From the NCBI RefSeq assembly GCF_004570845.1, contig NZ_SPQZ01000006.1:62001-126000 (forward strand): a stretch of DNA of 64,000 nucleotides. Reading direction: 5' to 3'. Position 1 is the stretch's first letter. Every line of letters begins with the position of its first letter. Positions 15,449 through 23,942 of the stretch are shown here, piece by piece. Source of the stretch: Orlajensenia leifsoniae (GTDB taxonomy: Bacteria > Actinomycetota > Actinomycetes > Actinomycetales > Microbacteriaceae). A program made the translations under genes and the position numbers. The notes under the pieces are model-generated. The model had not been told where the DNA came from and did no database searches. It was given only the letters and a program-made list of their open reading frames with translations.

Positions 15449-17203
15449 TCACTCCTCCATCGGGATGCGCAGGCCACGCTCGTGCGCGACCTCGCGGGCG
15501 CGCTCGTAGCCGGCGTCGACGTGGCGCATCACACCGGTGCCGGGGTCGTTCACCAGCACGCGCTCGATCTTCTCGGCGGCGAGGGGTGTGCCGTCGGCTA
15601 CGATCACCTGACCGGCGTGGATGGAGCGGCCGATGCCGACTCCGCCGCCGTGGTGGATCGACACCCAGGTCGCGCCCGACGCCGTGTTCAGCAGGGCGTT
15701 CAGCAGCGGCCAGTCGGCGATGGCGTCCGAGCCGTCGGCCATCGCCTCAGTCTCGCGGTACGGCGAGGCCACCGAGCCCGAGTCGAGGTGGTCGCGGCCG
15801 ATGACGACAGGCGCCGACAGTTCGCCCGACGCCACCATCTCGTTGAACTTGAGGCCCGCGAGGTGCCGCTCCTTGTAGCCGAGCCAGCAGATGCGGGCGG
15901 GCAGCCCCTCGAAGTGCACCTTCTCGCCAGCCTTCGTGATCCAGCGCCGCAGGTGCTCGTCCTCGGGGAACAGCTCGAGGATGGCGCGATCGGTGGCGGC
16001 GATGTCGGCCGGGTCGCCCGAGAGCGCGGCCCAGCGGAACGGCCCCTTGCCCTCGGCGAACAGCGGACGGATGTAGGCGGGCACGAAGCCCGGGAACTCG
16101 AACGCCCGCTCGTAGCCGCCCAGCTCCGCTTCGCGACGGATCGAGTTGCCGTAGTCGAAGACCTCGGCTCCGGCGTCCTGGAATCCGACCATGGCGGCGA
16201 CCTGCCTTGCCATCGACGCCCGCGAGCGTTCGGTGAAGGCCACGGGGTCGGATGCGGCGAGCTCATGCCACTCCTCGACGGAGACGCCTTCGGGCAGGTA
16301 GTGCAGCGGGTCGTGCGCGCTGGTCTGGTCTGTCACAATGTCGATCGGCACGCCGCGCTCGAGCAGTTCGGTGAACACCGTCGCCGCGTTGCCGACGATG
16401 CCGACGGAGAGCGGCGTACGCGATGCCTTCGCGGCGAGCACCCTCTCGACGGCGGCATCGAGGTCGGTCGTGTACTCGTCGAGGTAGCCGTGCTCGACCC
16501 GGCGGGCCAACCGCGACTCGTCGACGTCGACGATGAGCACCACGCCGTCGTTCATCGTCACGGCGAGGGGCTGCGCTCCGCCCATGCCGCCGCATCCGCC
16601 GGTCAGGGTCAGCGTGCCGGCGAGGGTCGCACCCTGAATCGCCGCCGAGTCGCCCACTTCCGCTCGTGGCGCGCGGCTCGCACTGGCGGAAGTGGGCAAC
16701 TCGGTGGAGTGCGCGGCCCGGGCGGCGAACTTGCGCGCCACGGCCCCGAAGGTCTCGTAGGTGCCCTGCAGGATGCCCTGGGTGCCGATGTAGATCCACG
16801 AGCCGGCCGTCATCTGGCCGTACATGGTGAGGCCGAGCGCCTCCAGCCGGCGGAACTCGGGCCACGTCGCCCAGTCACCGACGAGGTTGGAGTTGGCGAT
16901 GAGCACGCGCGGCGCCCACTCGTGAGTGCGGAAGACGCCGACGGGCTTTCCCGACTGCACGAGCAGCGTCTCGTCGCTCTCGAGTCCCTCGAGGGTGCGC
17001 ACGATCGCGTCGTAGGCCTCCCAGTTGCGAGCGGCCTTGCCGGTTCCGCCGTAGACGATGAGGTCCTCCGGCCGCTCGGCCACCTCGGGGTCCAGGTTGT
17101 TCATGAGCATGCGCAGGGGCGCCTCGGTCTGCCAGCTCTTCGCGGTGAGGGTGGTGCCGCGGGACGCTCGGACTGTGCGCGCGACTGTGGGTGCATCGGT
17201 CAT
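15449..17203 (-). CDS. hutU: Urocanate hydratase
   Basis: NAD-dependent urocanase, step two of histidine degradation, hydrating urocanate to imidazolonepropionate. Strong signatures: [52 protein letters not shown] and a C-terminal NHGG-like [18 protein letters not shown] start at ATG 17203 (584 residues; family usually about 550-560). The excess comes from residues 168-186 and flanks, encoded by a 56-bp palindrome placed between the ARKF helix and [11 protein letters not shown], a tightly conserved stretch near the NAD-binding region. The IclR operator is 54 bp upstream. First gene of a hutU-hutI transcript. Confidence 0.93.
   Translation of the reverse strand: MTDAPTVARTVRASRGTTLTAKSWQTEAPLRMLMNNLDPEVAERPEDLIVYGGTGKAARNWEAYDAIVRTLEGLESDETLLVQSGKPVGVFRTHEWAPRVLIANSNLVGDWATWPEFRRLEALGLTMYGQMTAGSWIYIGTQGILQGTYETFGAVARKFAARAAHSTELPTSASASRAPRAEVGDSAAIQGATLAGTLTLTGGCGGMGGAQPLAVTMNDGVVLIVDVDESRLARRVEHGYLDEYTTDLDAAVERVLAAKASRTPLSVGIVGNAATVFTELLERGVPIDIVTDQTSAHDPLHYLPEGVSVEEWHELAASDPVAFTERSRASMARQVAAMVGFQDAGAEVFDYGNSIRREAELGGYERAFEFPGFVPAYIRPLFAEGKGPFRWAALSGDPADIAATDRAILELFPEDEHLRRWITKAGEKVHFEGLPARICWLGYKERHLAGLKFNEMVASGELSAPVVIGRDHLDSGSVASPYRETEAMADGSDAIADWPLLNALLNTASGATWVSIHHGGGVGIGRSIHAGQVIVADGTPLAAEKIERVLVNDPGTGVMRHVDAGYERAREVAHERGLRIPMEE
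16647..16702. repeat. 56-bp palindromic element inside hutU
   Basis: GAGTCGCCCACTTCCGC (16647-16663) and GCGGAAGTGGGCAACTC (16686-16702): 17-bp arms with a single mismatch, 22-nt loop. On the hutU strand it starts at codon position 1 of residue 168 and encodes E-L-P-T-S-A ... A-E-V-G-D-S. Same length and phase as the hutI copy. Confidence 0.85.
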
Positions 17204-17257
17204 GCATCGATCACACCGCACTGGCAGGCCGGGGGCAACGGATGCCGCAGGCCCCGT

Positions 17258-17273
17258 GTCCGGGATCCCAGAC
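17258..17273. promoter_or_regulatory. hut operator upstream of hutU
   Basis: GTCCGGGATCCCAGAC, an imperfect 16-bp palindrome, 54 bp upstream of the hutU start. On the hutU strand it reads GTCTGGGATCCCGGACACGG, identical over 20 nt to the site before hutH. It agrees with TCTGwwATwCCAGA, the HutR (IclR-type) motif described for Corynebacterium resistens, at most defined positions. Confidence 0.75.
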
Positions 17274-17325
17274 GCGCGCCAGCTCGGCCGATGCGCGGCA
17301 CCGGGGCCCGTGCCACAGTGGGGTC

Positions 17326-17868
17326 ATGGCGAGTTCGGTCGCGCTGCTGCGCGGGATCAACGTCGGCGGCAGGAACCTGATCGGGATGCCTGCCCTCGCC
17401 GACGCCTTCCGTGACGCCGGGTACTCCCATGTGACGACGCACCTGCAGAGCGGCAATGTGCTGTTCACGGCGTCGCCACCGACGGGAGCGGCCCTCGAGG
17501 ACTCCCTCGAACGGATGCTGCAGAAGGCGTTCGACATCCCGCTCCTCGTGGTGGTGCGCTCCACCGAGGAGCTCGCTGCGACGATCGCGGGAGCACCGGC
17601 CGACCACGGCTCCGACACGCTGCGCAGCGACGTGTACTTCGTGAAGCAACCCCTCACCGTCGACGAGGTCTGGCAGCAGCTTCCCGAGTTGCGGGAGGGC
17701 GTCGATTCCATCGCGCCCGGTCCTGGTGCGCTGTACTTCTCGCGGGTGGCGGCGCGGGCGACCAAGACCCGCATTCAACGGCTCCTGGCCATGCCCGTGT
17801 TCCAGCAGATGACGGTTCGGACCTGGCGCACCACGACCCGCCTGTTGGAGCTGCTCGAGGAGGGCTGA
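17326..17868 (+). CDS. DUF1697 domain protein
   Basis: A 180-residue cytoplasmic protein of family DUF1697, recognised from SVALLRGINVGGRNLIGMPALADAFRDAGYSHVTTHLQSGNVLF at the N-terminus (residues 4-47) and the C-terminal segment KTRIQRLLAMPVFQQMTVRTWRTTTRLLELL. The family is widespread in bacteria and has no established function. ATG 17326 gives the standard family N-terminus; the frame extends further upstream through the hut operator, which I regard as non-coding. Divergent from hutU and possibly exposed to the same operator region. Confidence 0.85.
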   Translation: MASSVALLRGINVGGRNLIGMPALADAFRDAGYSHVTTHLQSGNVLFTASPPTGAALEDSLERMLQKAFDIPLLVVVRSTEELAATIAGAPADHGSDTLRSDVYFVKQPLTVDEVWQQLPELREGVDSIAPGPGALYFSRVAARATKTRIQRLLAMPVFQQMTVRTWRTTTRLLELLEEG

Positions 17869-17907
17869 TCCTCAGGACGAGCTGCTGAGGGTCGAGGCGT
17901 CGAGGGT

Positions 17908-19422
17908 CTAGCCTCCGAGTTCGACCCCACGCGCCGCGAAGAACGGCATCGGGTCGGCGCGTACGCCATCGAGGCGCACCTCGACGTGCAGGTGGCAACC
18001 GGTCGACGCCCCCGTGCTGCCGACCAGGCCGACGGGATCACCGGCCTCGAGCTTCTCGCCCACCGTCACGACCGTGCCGCCGGTGGCGAGGTGCGCATAG
18101 GCGGTCTGCACGCCGCTGCCGTGATCGATGAGCACCCAGTTGCCCAGGGTGCCGAACCAGCCGGCGTCGACGACGGTTCCAGCTGTGGCTGCACCGATCC
18201 AGGTGCCGCAGGCGGCGGCGATGTCGACTCCGTAGTGGAAGGGGCCGGCTCCGGCGGGCTGCTCGGGGCGGGGGCCGTAGCCGTCGGTGATCGTGCCGAG
18301 CACGGGGCTGGTCCAGCCGGCCTCGCTCAGCTGTCCGCGGTCGACGGCACTCGGAACGCTGAGAGCCTGGCCTGCCGTCGCCACCTGGAGCTGCACTGTG
18401 GCCAAGGCCGCCGTGGCCGTGCCCACGGTGCTGTCGGCGGCGTTCATGGCGAGCTGCATCTCGGTGAGGGGAACGGATGCGGCCTTCTGGGCGGCATCCG
18501 ACGCCTTCTGGCGCAGTTCATCGGCGCGGGCGGCGTCGGCCTTCATGCTGAGGCCGAGTTCCGCCGGGTTGGCCGAGATGCGGTCGAGTTGCTTCACCGC
18601 ACCGATGGAGGCGAGGAGATCGCCGTCGGGAGCATCGAACAGGGCGTCGAGCGTGCTCGGTCCGCCTCGGGTTCCCGCGGCGTGCGCCACCTGGAGGAGT
18701 GCGCGTGCCGACGTCTCGGCCTGCAGATCGGCTGCGTTGGCGAGCGACTCAAGCTTGTCGGCCACGCTGCGCGCTGCGTCGACCTCTGCCTGGGCCGACT
18801 CGTACGCTCGCGTCGCCTTGGTGTAGCTGGCCCGTGCGGCTGCGAGCTTCGTCTTCGCGGCGAGCATGCTGGCCGCGCGGGCCCTGGCCGCCGTGGAGAC
18901 CGACGTCGAGACGGGCGGGCGTCGCACCGGGATCTGCGCGGCGGCATCGTCGGGTGCCGGCGGAGCTGTCGGCGCTGTCGTGGGCGGCGTGGTGGGCGGC
19001 GTCGTCGGCGCGGGGGTCGGCGCGGGGGTCGGCGTGGGCGTGGGGGTGGGCGTCGGCGTCTCCGTGGGCTCCGGTGTCTCCGTCGGCTTCGGCGTCGCGG
19101 TGGGTGTCGGCGTCGGTGTGGGGGTCGGCGTCGGCGTCGGTGTGGGAGTCGGGGTCGGCGTCGGCTCCGGATCCGGTGTCGGCTCAGGGGTCGGAGTGGG
19201 GGTCGGCGTCGTCACCGTCTCGCACGAGGCGTCAGTGGTCGCCTCGGGCGTCGGCGTGGCCGTGGCTGAGGTGTCCGTCGCGGGATCGCATCCGTCGGCG
19301 AGGGCCGATGCGGGAACTCCGAGGATGCCGAGAGTGGCGACAAGAGTGGCAGCGGAGAGCAGCGCGATGCGGCGGACGACTCCCCGCCGTACCGCCGGTC
19401 GTGCTTCCGTGTACGTCTGCAT
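17908..19422 (-). CDS. Secreted M23-family metallopeptidase with Thr-Pro linker and coiled coil
   Basis: Predicted cell-wall endopeptidase or division activator acting outside the membrane. Residues 1-42 are a signal peptide (basic start, hydrophobic core, cleavage after ASALA). Residues 69-150 are a Thr-Pro repeat that can span the wall. Residues about 185-360 are Ala-rich coiled coil like NlpD/EnvC/RipA-type proteins. The C-terminal LytM domain has HYGVDIA (HxxxD) and HLHVEV (HxH) zinc motifs, both intact, so it should be catalytic. It lies on the same strand downstream of hutH, 165 bp away, with an AT-richer leader that suggests its own promoter. Confidence 0.88.
   Translation of the reverse strand: MQTYTEARPAVRRGVVRRIALLSAATLVATLGILGVPASALADGCDPATDTSATATPTPEATTDASCETVTTPTPTPTPEPTPDPEPTPTPTPTPTPTPTPTPTPTPTATPKPTETPEPTETPTPTPTPTPTPAPTPAPTTPPTTPPTTAPTAPPAPDDAAAQIPVRRPPVSTSVSTAARARAASMLAAKTKLAAARASYTKATRAYESAQAEVDAARSVADKLESLANAADLQAETSARALLQVAHAAGTRGGPSTLDALFDAPDGDLLASIGAVKQLDRISANPAELGLSMKADAARADELRQKASDAAQKAASVPLTEMQLAMNAADSTVGTATAALATVQLQVATAGQALSVPSAVDRGQLSEAGWTSPVLGTITDGYGPRPEQPAGAGPFHYGVDIAAACGTWIGAATAGTVVDAGWFGTLGNWVLIDHGSGVQTAYAHLATGGTVVTVGEKLEAGDPVGLVGSTGASTGCHLHVEVRLDGVRADPMPFFAARGVELGG
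19010..19205. repeat. Low-complexity Thr-Pro coding repeat
   Basis: On the plus strand this is GGCGTCGGCGTGGGGGTC-type sequence, dense in GGG runs, encoding alternating Thr-Pro (with Glu-Pro and Lys-Pro variants) in the M23 peptidase. Such hexamer-like repeats are prone to length change by slippage, and the G-rich strand could form quadruplexes. Confidence 0.8.
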
Positions 19423-19587
19423 ATGTTCTCGGTTTCCATCTTCGGGTGATGGATGTCAGGCCGTTGAGCCGGAACAGTTTTCAGTCTGTCACTCGGTCCG
19501 CCCGCTGACAATGGATTCCGGGCCCGATCGGGGTGCGGAGCGGTGAATTCCGGCGGAACGAACGCTGCGCCGGCGTCGAACCCGCGT

Positions 19588-21177
19588 TCAGCGCCCCGCC
19601 ACGACGTCGCCGACGGCGTCGGCCACGGCTCCAGACGCCACGAGGTCCACGATCGCCTCGATCTCGGGCGAGAGGAAGCGGTCCTGGCCCGGGCCCTCGG
19701 CGACTGTGCGGACGAGGCGGACGACGGCTCCGGTGGCGGCGCCGGGGAGGAGCGGAGAGCGCAGGTCGAGCCCGCGCGCCGCCGTCATGACCTCGATGGC
19801 CAGCACGCGCGTCAGGCCGTCGATCGAGCGACGGAGTTTCCGTGCAGCCGCCCAGCCCATCGACACGTGGTCCTCTTGCATGGCCGACGAGGGGATCGAG
19901 TCGACGGATGCCGGAACGGCGAGCCGCTTCAGCTCGCTCACGATGCCCGCTGCCGTGTACTGCGCGATCATGAGGCCGGAGTCCACGCCGACCTCGTGCG
20001 CCAGGAAGGGCGGCAGGCCGTGGCTGCGGGCCTGGTCGAGGAATCGGTCGGTGCGGCGCTCCGACATGCTCGCGACATCCGCCACGGCGATCGCGAGGAA
20101 GTCGAGCACGTAGCCGACTGGGGCGCCGTGGAAGTTGCCGTTCGACTCGACGCGTCCGTCGAGGGTGAGCACGGGATTGTCGACGGCGCTCGCCAGTTCG
20201 CAGTCGGCGACGGATGCCGCATGGCCGAGGGTGTCGCGCGCGGCGCCGTGCACCTGCGGGGCGCAGCGCAGCGAGTAGGCGTCCTGCACGCGGGTGCACT
20301 CCGGGCCCTTGTGGCTGGCGACGATGGGGGAGCCTGCCAGCAGGGCGCGGATGTTCGCGGCCGAGACGGCCTGGCCGACCTGCGGGCGCAGGCGGTGGAG
20401 TTCTGGGGCGAAGACGGCGTCGGTGCCGAGCAGGCCTTCGACGCTCATCGCTGCGCTGATGTCCGCCGTCGTGAGCAGCATCCGCAGGTCGTGGATGGCG
20501 AGGGCGAGCATGCCGAGCATGCCGTCGGTGCCGTTGATGAGGGCGAGGCCCTCCTTCTCGCCGAGCTGCAGGGGAATGATGCCGGCTGCGGCGAGGGCGT
20601 CGGCTGCCGGATGCAGTTCGCCGTCGGTCGTGCGCACCTCACCCTCGCCCATCGCCACCAGCGCGCAGTGCGACAGCGGCGCGAGGTCGCCCGAGCAGCC
20701 GAGCGAGCCGTACTCGCGCACGATCGGCGTGATGCCGGCGTTGAGGATGGCGGCGTAGGTCTCCACGGTGACGCGGCGTACGCCCGTGCGGCCGGTCATC
20801 AGGGTCGAGAGGCGCAGCAGCATGAGGGCGCGCACCACCTCGCGCTCCACCTCGGAGCCCGACCCGGCGGCGTGCGAGCGCACCAGGCTCGCCTGCAGCT
20901 GCGCGCGGCGGTCGGCGGCGATGAAGGTGGTGGCGAGGGCGCCGAAGCCCGTCGAGATGCCGTAGTGCGGCTCCGGATCCTCGGCGAGGGCGTCGATGAT
21001 GGCCCGGCTGGCCTCGACCTCGACGAGGGCGCTCTCGTCGAGCACGACGACGGCCTCGTGACGCGCGACGGCCACGACCTCCTCGATGCTCAGGGGGCCG
21101 ATGCCGACGGTGACCGATGCCGCGGGCGTCGTGTCGGTGGCCGTGCCGGATGCTGGGAGGGAGGTGCTCGTGCTCAT
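19588..21177 (-). CDS. hutH: Histidine ammonia-lyase
   Basis: First enzyme of histidine degradation, eliminating ammonia from L-histidine to give urocanate. The 529-residue protein shows HYGISTGFG, the MIO-forming loop GSLGCSGDLAPLSH (Cys161-Ser162-Gly163 in place of the usual Ala-Ser-Gly), NGTDGMLG and SSAMQEDHVSMGW. MIO cofactor formation from Cys-Ser-Gly is plausible and I believe found in other actinobacterial HutH. Start ATG 21177 (MSTSTS) gives the normal N-terminus. A hut operator lies 55 bp upstream. It is on the same strand as hutU but separated by two unrelated genes, so it is a separate transcript under the same regulator. Confidence 0.93.
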   Translation of the reverse strand: MSTSTSLPASGTATDTTPAASVTVGIGPLSIEEVVAVARHEAVVVLDESALVEVEASRAIIDALAEDPEPHYGISTGFGALATTFIAADRRAQLQASLVRSHAAGSGSEVEREVVRALMLLRLSTLMTGRTGVRRVTVETYAAILNAGITPIVREYGSLGCSGDLAPLSHCALVAMGEGEVRTTDGELHPAADALAAAGIIPLQLGEKEGLALINGTDGMLGMLALAIHDLRMLLTTADISAAMSVEGLLGTDAVFAPELHRLRPQVGQAVSAANIRALLAGSPIVASHKGPECTRVQDAYSLRCAPQVHGAARDTLGHAASVADCELASAVDNPVLTLDGRVESNGNFHGAPVGYVLDFLAIAVADVASMSERRTDRFLDQARSHGLPPFLAHEVGVDSGLMIAQYTAAGIVSELKRLAVPASVDSIPSSAMQEDHVSMGWAAARKLRRSIDGLTRVLAIEVMTAARGLDLRSPLLPGAATGAVVRLVRTVAEGPGQDRFLSPEIEAIVDLVASGAVADAVGDVVAGR

Positions 21178-21232
21178 GCTCTCGATCCCACTCCAGGCCG
21201 GGCCCCACGGCCACAGCGGCAGCTGCATCCGT

Positions 21233-21248
21233 GTCCGGGATCCCAGAC
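21233..21248. promoter_or_regulatory. hut operator upstream of hutH
   Basis: GTCCGGGATCCCAGAC, identical to the hutU site and at nearly the same distance (55 bp) from the start codon. Further similarity to the hutU promoter continues toward the gene (GGCCTG, then GATCGA just before the start), suggesting a duplicated control region. Confidence 0.75.
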
Positions 21249-21320
21249 GTGCGCGCGCCCTTCACCTCTGATTCAGAAGAGTTCCCCCGGAATGTCATCA
21301 ACGGGCGGGAGGGTGGACCG

Positions 21321-21806
21321 GTGACCGGAAGCCCGAGGATCGTCTTCTCGACCTTCTGGTCGGGCTCAGACCCGATGCTGCGGGCCTGGGTGCGCTTCCG
21401 CGACTCCGTCATCGGCGGCGGGCACTCGGCCGGACTCGTCGCAGAACCGATCGATCCCCGTGCGGAGCATCCGGGCGTGTGGCGCGTGCTGGCGTCCAAC
21501 AATCGCGAGCTCGCGCGCAGCGCAGGCTGGTACGAGTCGTTCGCCTCGGCACATGCGCACGCGATCAGCATCCGGCAGTCCGTGAACGATCTCGACATCC
21601 TGCTGGTCGCCGGGGTCGAACCCGCGACGCACGGGTGGTATTTCACCCTCGACGGCTGCGCGGTGCTCACCTGTGGACGCTGGTACGGCAGCTCAGCACT
21701 CAGCCTCGAGTCGGCGCTCGCGGCCATCGACGCCCTCCGCGTCGGCCACGTGGCCGAGCTCTCGCACGAGATCCGGGCGAGTCGACGATCGGCCCGTATC
21801 CGCTGA
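21321..21806 (+). CDS. Hypothetical protein with YegP/DUF1508-like segment
   Basis: About 161 residues, soluble, start GTG 21321 chosen for the GGGAGGG ribosome site 8-14 nt upstream. I do not recognise it firmly. The stretch VWRVLASNNRELARSAGWYESFASAHAHAISIR resembles the strand-turn-helix of DUF1508 (YegP) proteins, in which a short beta sheet is followed by a helix and an I-x-x-V motif. No catalytic motif is visible. It is divergent from hutH and stops 33 bp before the IclR gene, so transcription from the hutH region could carry into the regulator. Confidence 0.5.
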   Translation: MTGSPRIVFSTFWSGSDPMLRAWVRFRDSVIGGGHSAGLVAEPIDPRAEHPGVWRVLASNNRELARSAGWYESFASAHAHAISIRQSVNDLDILLVAGVEPATHGWYFTLDGCAVLTCGRWYGSSALSLESALAAIDALRVGHVAELSHEIRASRRSARIR

Positions 21807-21816
21807 CGCCATGAGC

Positions 21817-21832
21817 GTCTGGGATGCCAGAC
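21817..21832. promoter_or_regulatory. hut operator immediately before the IclR gene
   Basis: GTCTGGGATGCCAGAC, near-perfect palindrome ending 7 nt before the ATG at 21840. It fits the same consensus as the hutU and hutH sites. The position, where a ribosome site would be, implies autoregulation and perhaps a leaderless transcript. Confidence 0.7.
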
Positions 21833-21839
21833 TGAGCGC

Positions 21840-22640
21840 ATGCCCGGCCCGAAGGTTCCCGCAGCCGACCAGACCCTCGCGATCCTGTCGCACCTGGCCG
21901 CCCAGCGCGGTCCGGTGCCGGCGTCGACGATCGCGAGTGCGCTCGGACTTCCGCGGTCGACCGTCTACCACCTGCTCGGCGTGCTGCAGGAGAGGGGCTT
22001 CGTGGTGCACCTCCCTGAGGCGCGACGCTACGGCCTCGGGGTCGCGGCATTCGAGCTGAGCAGCGGATTCTCACGCCAGCAGCCGCTCTCACTGCTGGGG
22101 CGTCCGCTGGTCGCAGCGCTGGTCGACCGCACGGGGGAGAGCGCGCACCTCGCCGTGCTGCACGGCCGCGACGTGCTCTACATCGTCGAGGAGCGCGCCC
22201 GGCGGCGACCCTCCCTGGTGACGGATGTCGGGGTGCGCCTTCCCGCGCACCTCACCGCGAGCGGTCGCGCGCTTCTCGCGGCGCTGCCCTTCGCCCAGGT
22301 TCGGGCGCTGTATCCGGATGCCGCAGCCTTCGTGGCGCGCAGCGAGGACGTCGAGGCCACGGGCCCCCGCACCCTGAAGGAGTTGCGCGGTGTGCTCGAC
22401 CGGGTGCGCGCGGACGGGTTCGCGGTGGAGGACGGCGAGATCACGGGGGGGTTCGCATCCGTCGCCGTCGCAGTGCTCGACCACGCCGGCTGGCCGGCCG
22501 CCGGCATCGCGAGCACCTTCCCTCGCGAGAACGTGGCGCCCGCGGATCGAGCCGACCTCGCTGCCGAGATCACGCGCACGGCGACGGAGCTGAGCCGCCG
22601 CATCCGTGGGGCTGCGACGCTGCCGGATGCCGCACGCTGA
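21840..22640 (+). CDS. hutR: IclR-family regulator of histidine utilisation
   Basis: A 266-residue transcription factor: N-terminal winged helix (residues about 8-60, ILSHLAAQRGPVPASTIASALGLPRSTVYHLLGVLQERGF) and C-terminal IclR effector domain (ESAHLAVLHGRDVLYIVEE, LPAHLTASGRALLAALP, EDGEITGGFASVAVAV). The hut link is inferred from position beside hutH and from the shared palindrome before hutU, hutH and this gene itself. In Corynebacterium resistens an IclR protein named HutR controls hut genes through a very similar motif. No Shine-Dalgarno is visible; the operator ends 7 nt before the ATG. Confidence 0.75.
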   Translation: MPGPKVPAADQTLAILSHLAAQRGPVPASTIASALGLPRSTVYHLLGVLQERGFVVHLPEARRYGLGVAAFELSSGFSRQQPLSLLGRPLVAALVDRTGESAHLAVLHGRDVLYIVEERARRRPSLVTDVGVRLPAHLTASGRALLAALPFAQVRALYPDAAAFVARSEDVEATGPRTLKELRGVLDRVRADGFAVEDGEITGGFASVAVAVLDHAGWPAAGIASTFPRENVAPADRADLAAEITRTATELSRRIRGAATLPDAAR

Positions 22641-22661
22641 GCTCTCTCGACCCTCCGCGCC

Positions 22662-22746
22662 TGCGCAATTCAGGCTGAATCGAGTGACACGCCGCGCTGG
22701 AGGGGCAAAACGCCCTGCCGAGGTGGATCGAGCCTGAGTTATGCGG
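22662..22746. repeat. Palindromic repeat with TTCAGGCTGAAT core, copy 1
   Basis: CGCAATTCAGGCTGAATCGAG near 22664 is answered by TCGAGCCTGAGTTATGCG near 22728, with ACGCCCTGCC in the middle. Core and central part recur at 26824-26911, so this is a second dispersed palindrome family. It fills the spacer between the IclR gene and a convergent esterase gene. (Arms are quoted in part; the first arm is 21 nt with its last base dropped in pairing.). Confidence 0.65.
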
Positions 22747-22781
22747 CGGGCCGGGCCGGACGTCGCGGGCGCGACTCGCGC

Positions 22782-23864
22782 TCAGCCCGCGGCGAGAGGC
22801 GCCGGCGCCGCCTCGACCGCAGGAGCCGCATCCGTCACCACGGGAGATGCCGGCGCCGTGAGCGTCGCCCGGAAGAAGTCGGCGACCTTGCCGCGCATGG
22901 CCTCGTCGAGGATGCCGATGGAGTGACCGACGCCCGGGACGACCTGCATCGTGTTGGCGACCCCGGCGGCGCTGAGCGCCTCGGAGAACGACGTCGACTG
23001 CCGGAGCGGGATGAATTCGCTCTCGGAGTGACCGATGAAGACCGGCGGATCGCTCGGATCGATGAAAGTCGTCGCCGACGCGTCCGCTGCCTGCGGGCAG
23101 TCGGCGAGTCGGTCGCAGCCGAGGTAGTTGAGGGCGATCTGCTCGACCAGTTCTCCGGCACCGCTCGCCTGCATGGCGGCATCCGTGAGATCGATGGGTC
23201 CGCTGAGTTCGGCGACGGCGGCGACGCGCGAGCCGGCGTCGAGGGTGCCCTCGCCCCGGGTGCCGAGGAGTGCGGCGAGGTTTCCGCCGGCTGATCCGCC
23301 GAAGGCGCCGATGCGAGCGGCATCGATCCCGTAGTCGGCGGCGTGCGCCCGCACCCACTCGACGGCCAGGCCGACGTCGTCGATGGCGGCCGGGAAGTGC
23401 ACGGCCGGAACCAGACGGTAGTTCACCGAGAAGGCGACGAAGCCCTCCGAGGCGAGCCACTGGCAGACGTGCCGCCAGTCGTCGTTCGACTTGTCGCCGC
23501 GTGCCCAGCTGCCGCCGTGGATCGAGACGATGCCGACGCGGGTCTCACCCGGAGCTGGGTCGGATGCGGGGGAGCAGACGTCCAGGTCGAGACGGGTGCC
23601 GTCCTCCCGGGTGCCGTACGTGACGTCGGGTTCCACGGTGATGCCGGTGGCCACGGTCCAGGTGCGGATGCCGATGCGCTCGGTGGTAGTCAACTCACTG
23701 GCGCGGTCGGAGCCGGCCGGATCGATGTCGTGGAGTTCCGCGTGGAAGCCGGAGAGCACGACGGCACCCATCAGGGCGGTCGCCGAGGCGGCGAGGGCGA
23801 TGAGCGCTCGACGGCGGGGTCGTCCCTGGGCGGGTCGGGAGAACTTCACGGATGCTCCGGTCAT
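22782..23864 (-). CDS. Membrane-anchored or secreted alpha/beta hydrolase (esterase/lipase)
   Basis: Predicted exported esterase of about 360 residues. The N-terminus has a basic stretch (RPAQGRPRRR) and one hydrophobic helix ALIALAASATALMGAVVL with no clear signal peptidase site, so it may stay anchored. The catalytic domain has oxyanion motif IHGGSW, nucleophile elbow GGSAGGN and a histidine in GVGHSI, the pattern of HSL/BD-FAE-like carboxylesterases. The C-terminus is an Ala/Pro tail. ATG 23864 is taken as start; a GTG at 23885 is an alternative. Convergent with the IclR gene, so not part of the hut unit. Confidence 0.8.
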   Translation of the reverse strand: MTGASVKFSRPAQGRPRRRALIALAASATALMGAVVLSGFHAELHDIDPAGSDRASELTTTERIGIRTWTVATGITVEPDVTYGTREDGTRLDLDVCSPASDPAPGETRVGIVSIHGGSWARGDKSNDDWRHVCQWLASEGFVAFSVNYRLVPAVHFPAAIDDVGLAVEWVRAHAADYGIDAARIGAFGGSAGGNLAALLGTRGEGTLDAGSRVAAVAELSGPIDLTDAAMQASGAGELVEQIALNYLGCDRLADCPQAADASATTFIDPSDPPVFIGHSESEFIPLRQSTSFSEALSAAGVANTMQVVPGVGHSIGILDEAMRGKVADFFRATLTAPASPVVTDAAPAVEAAPAPLAAG

Positions 23865-23942
23865 GCGGCGTGGATCGAGCTCCACGTGCCGAGACCGGTC
23901 GACTGAGCGTGAGATGAGAATAGATCCGGACGGCCCCGATTC

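Noticed and set aside
15325-15477. Longer hutI from a start at 15477
   Set aside because: Would overlap hutU and include the 66-bp palindrome as an Arg/Pro-rich leader not found in the family.
15143-17380. 745-codon plus-strand open frame
   Set aside because: Antisense to hutI and hutU. Composition is Gly/Arg/His-rich and lacks any domain.
18866-19546. Gly-Val repeat protein on the plus strand
   Set aside because: Reverse reading of the Thr-Pro linker of the M23 peptidase; no independent start signal.
19543-21324. 593-codon plus-strand open frame
   Set aside because: Antisense to hutH with no recognisable motif.
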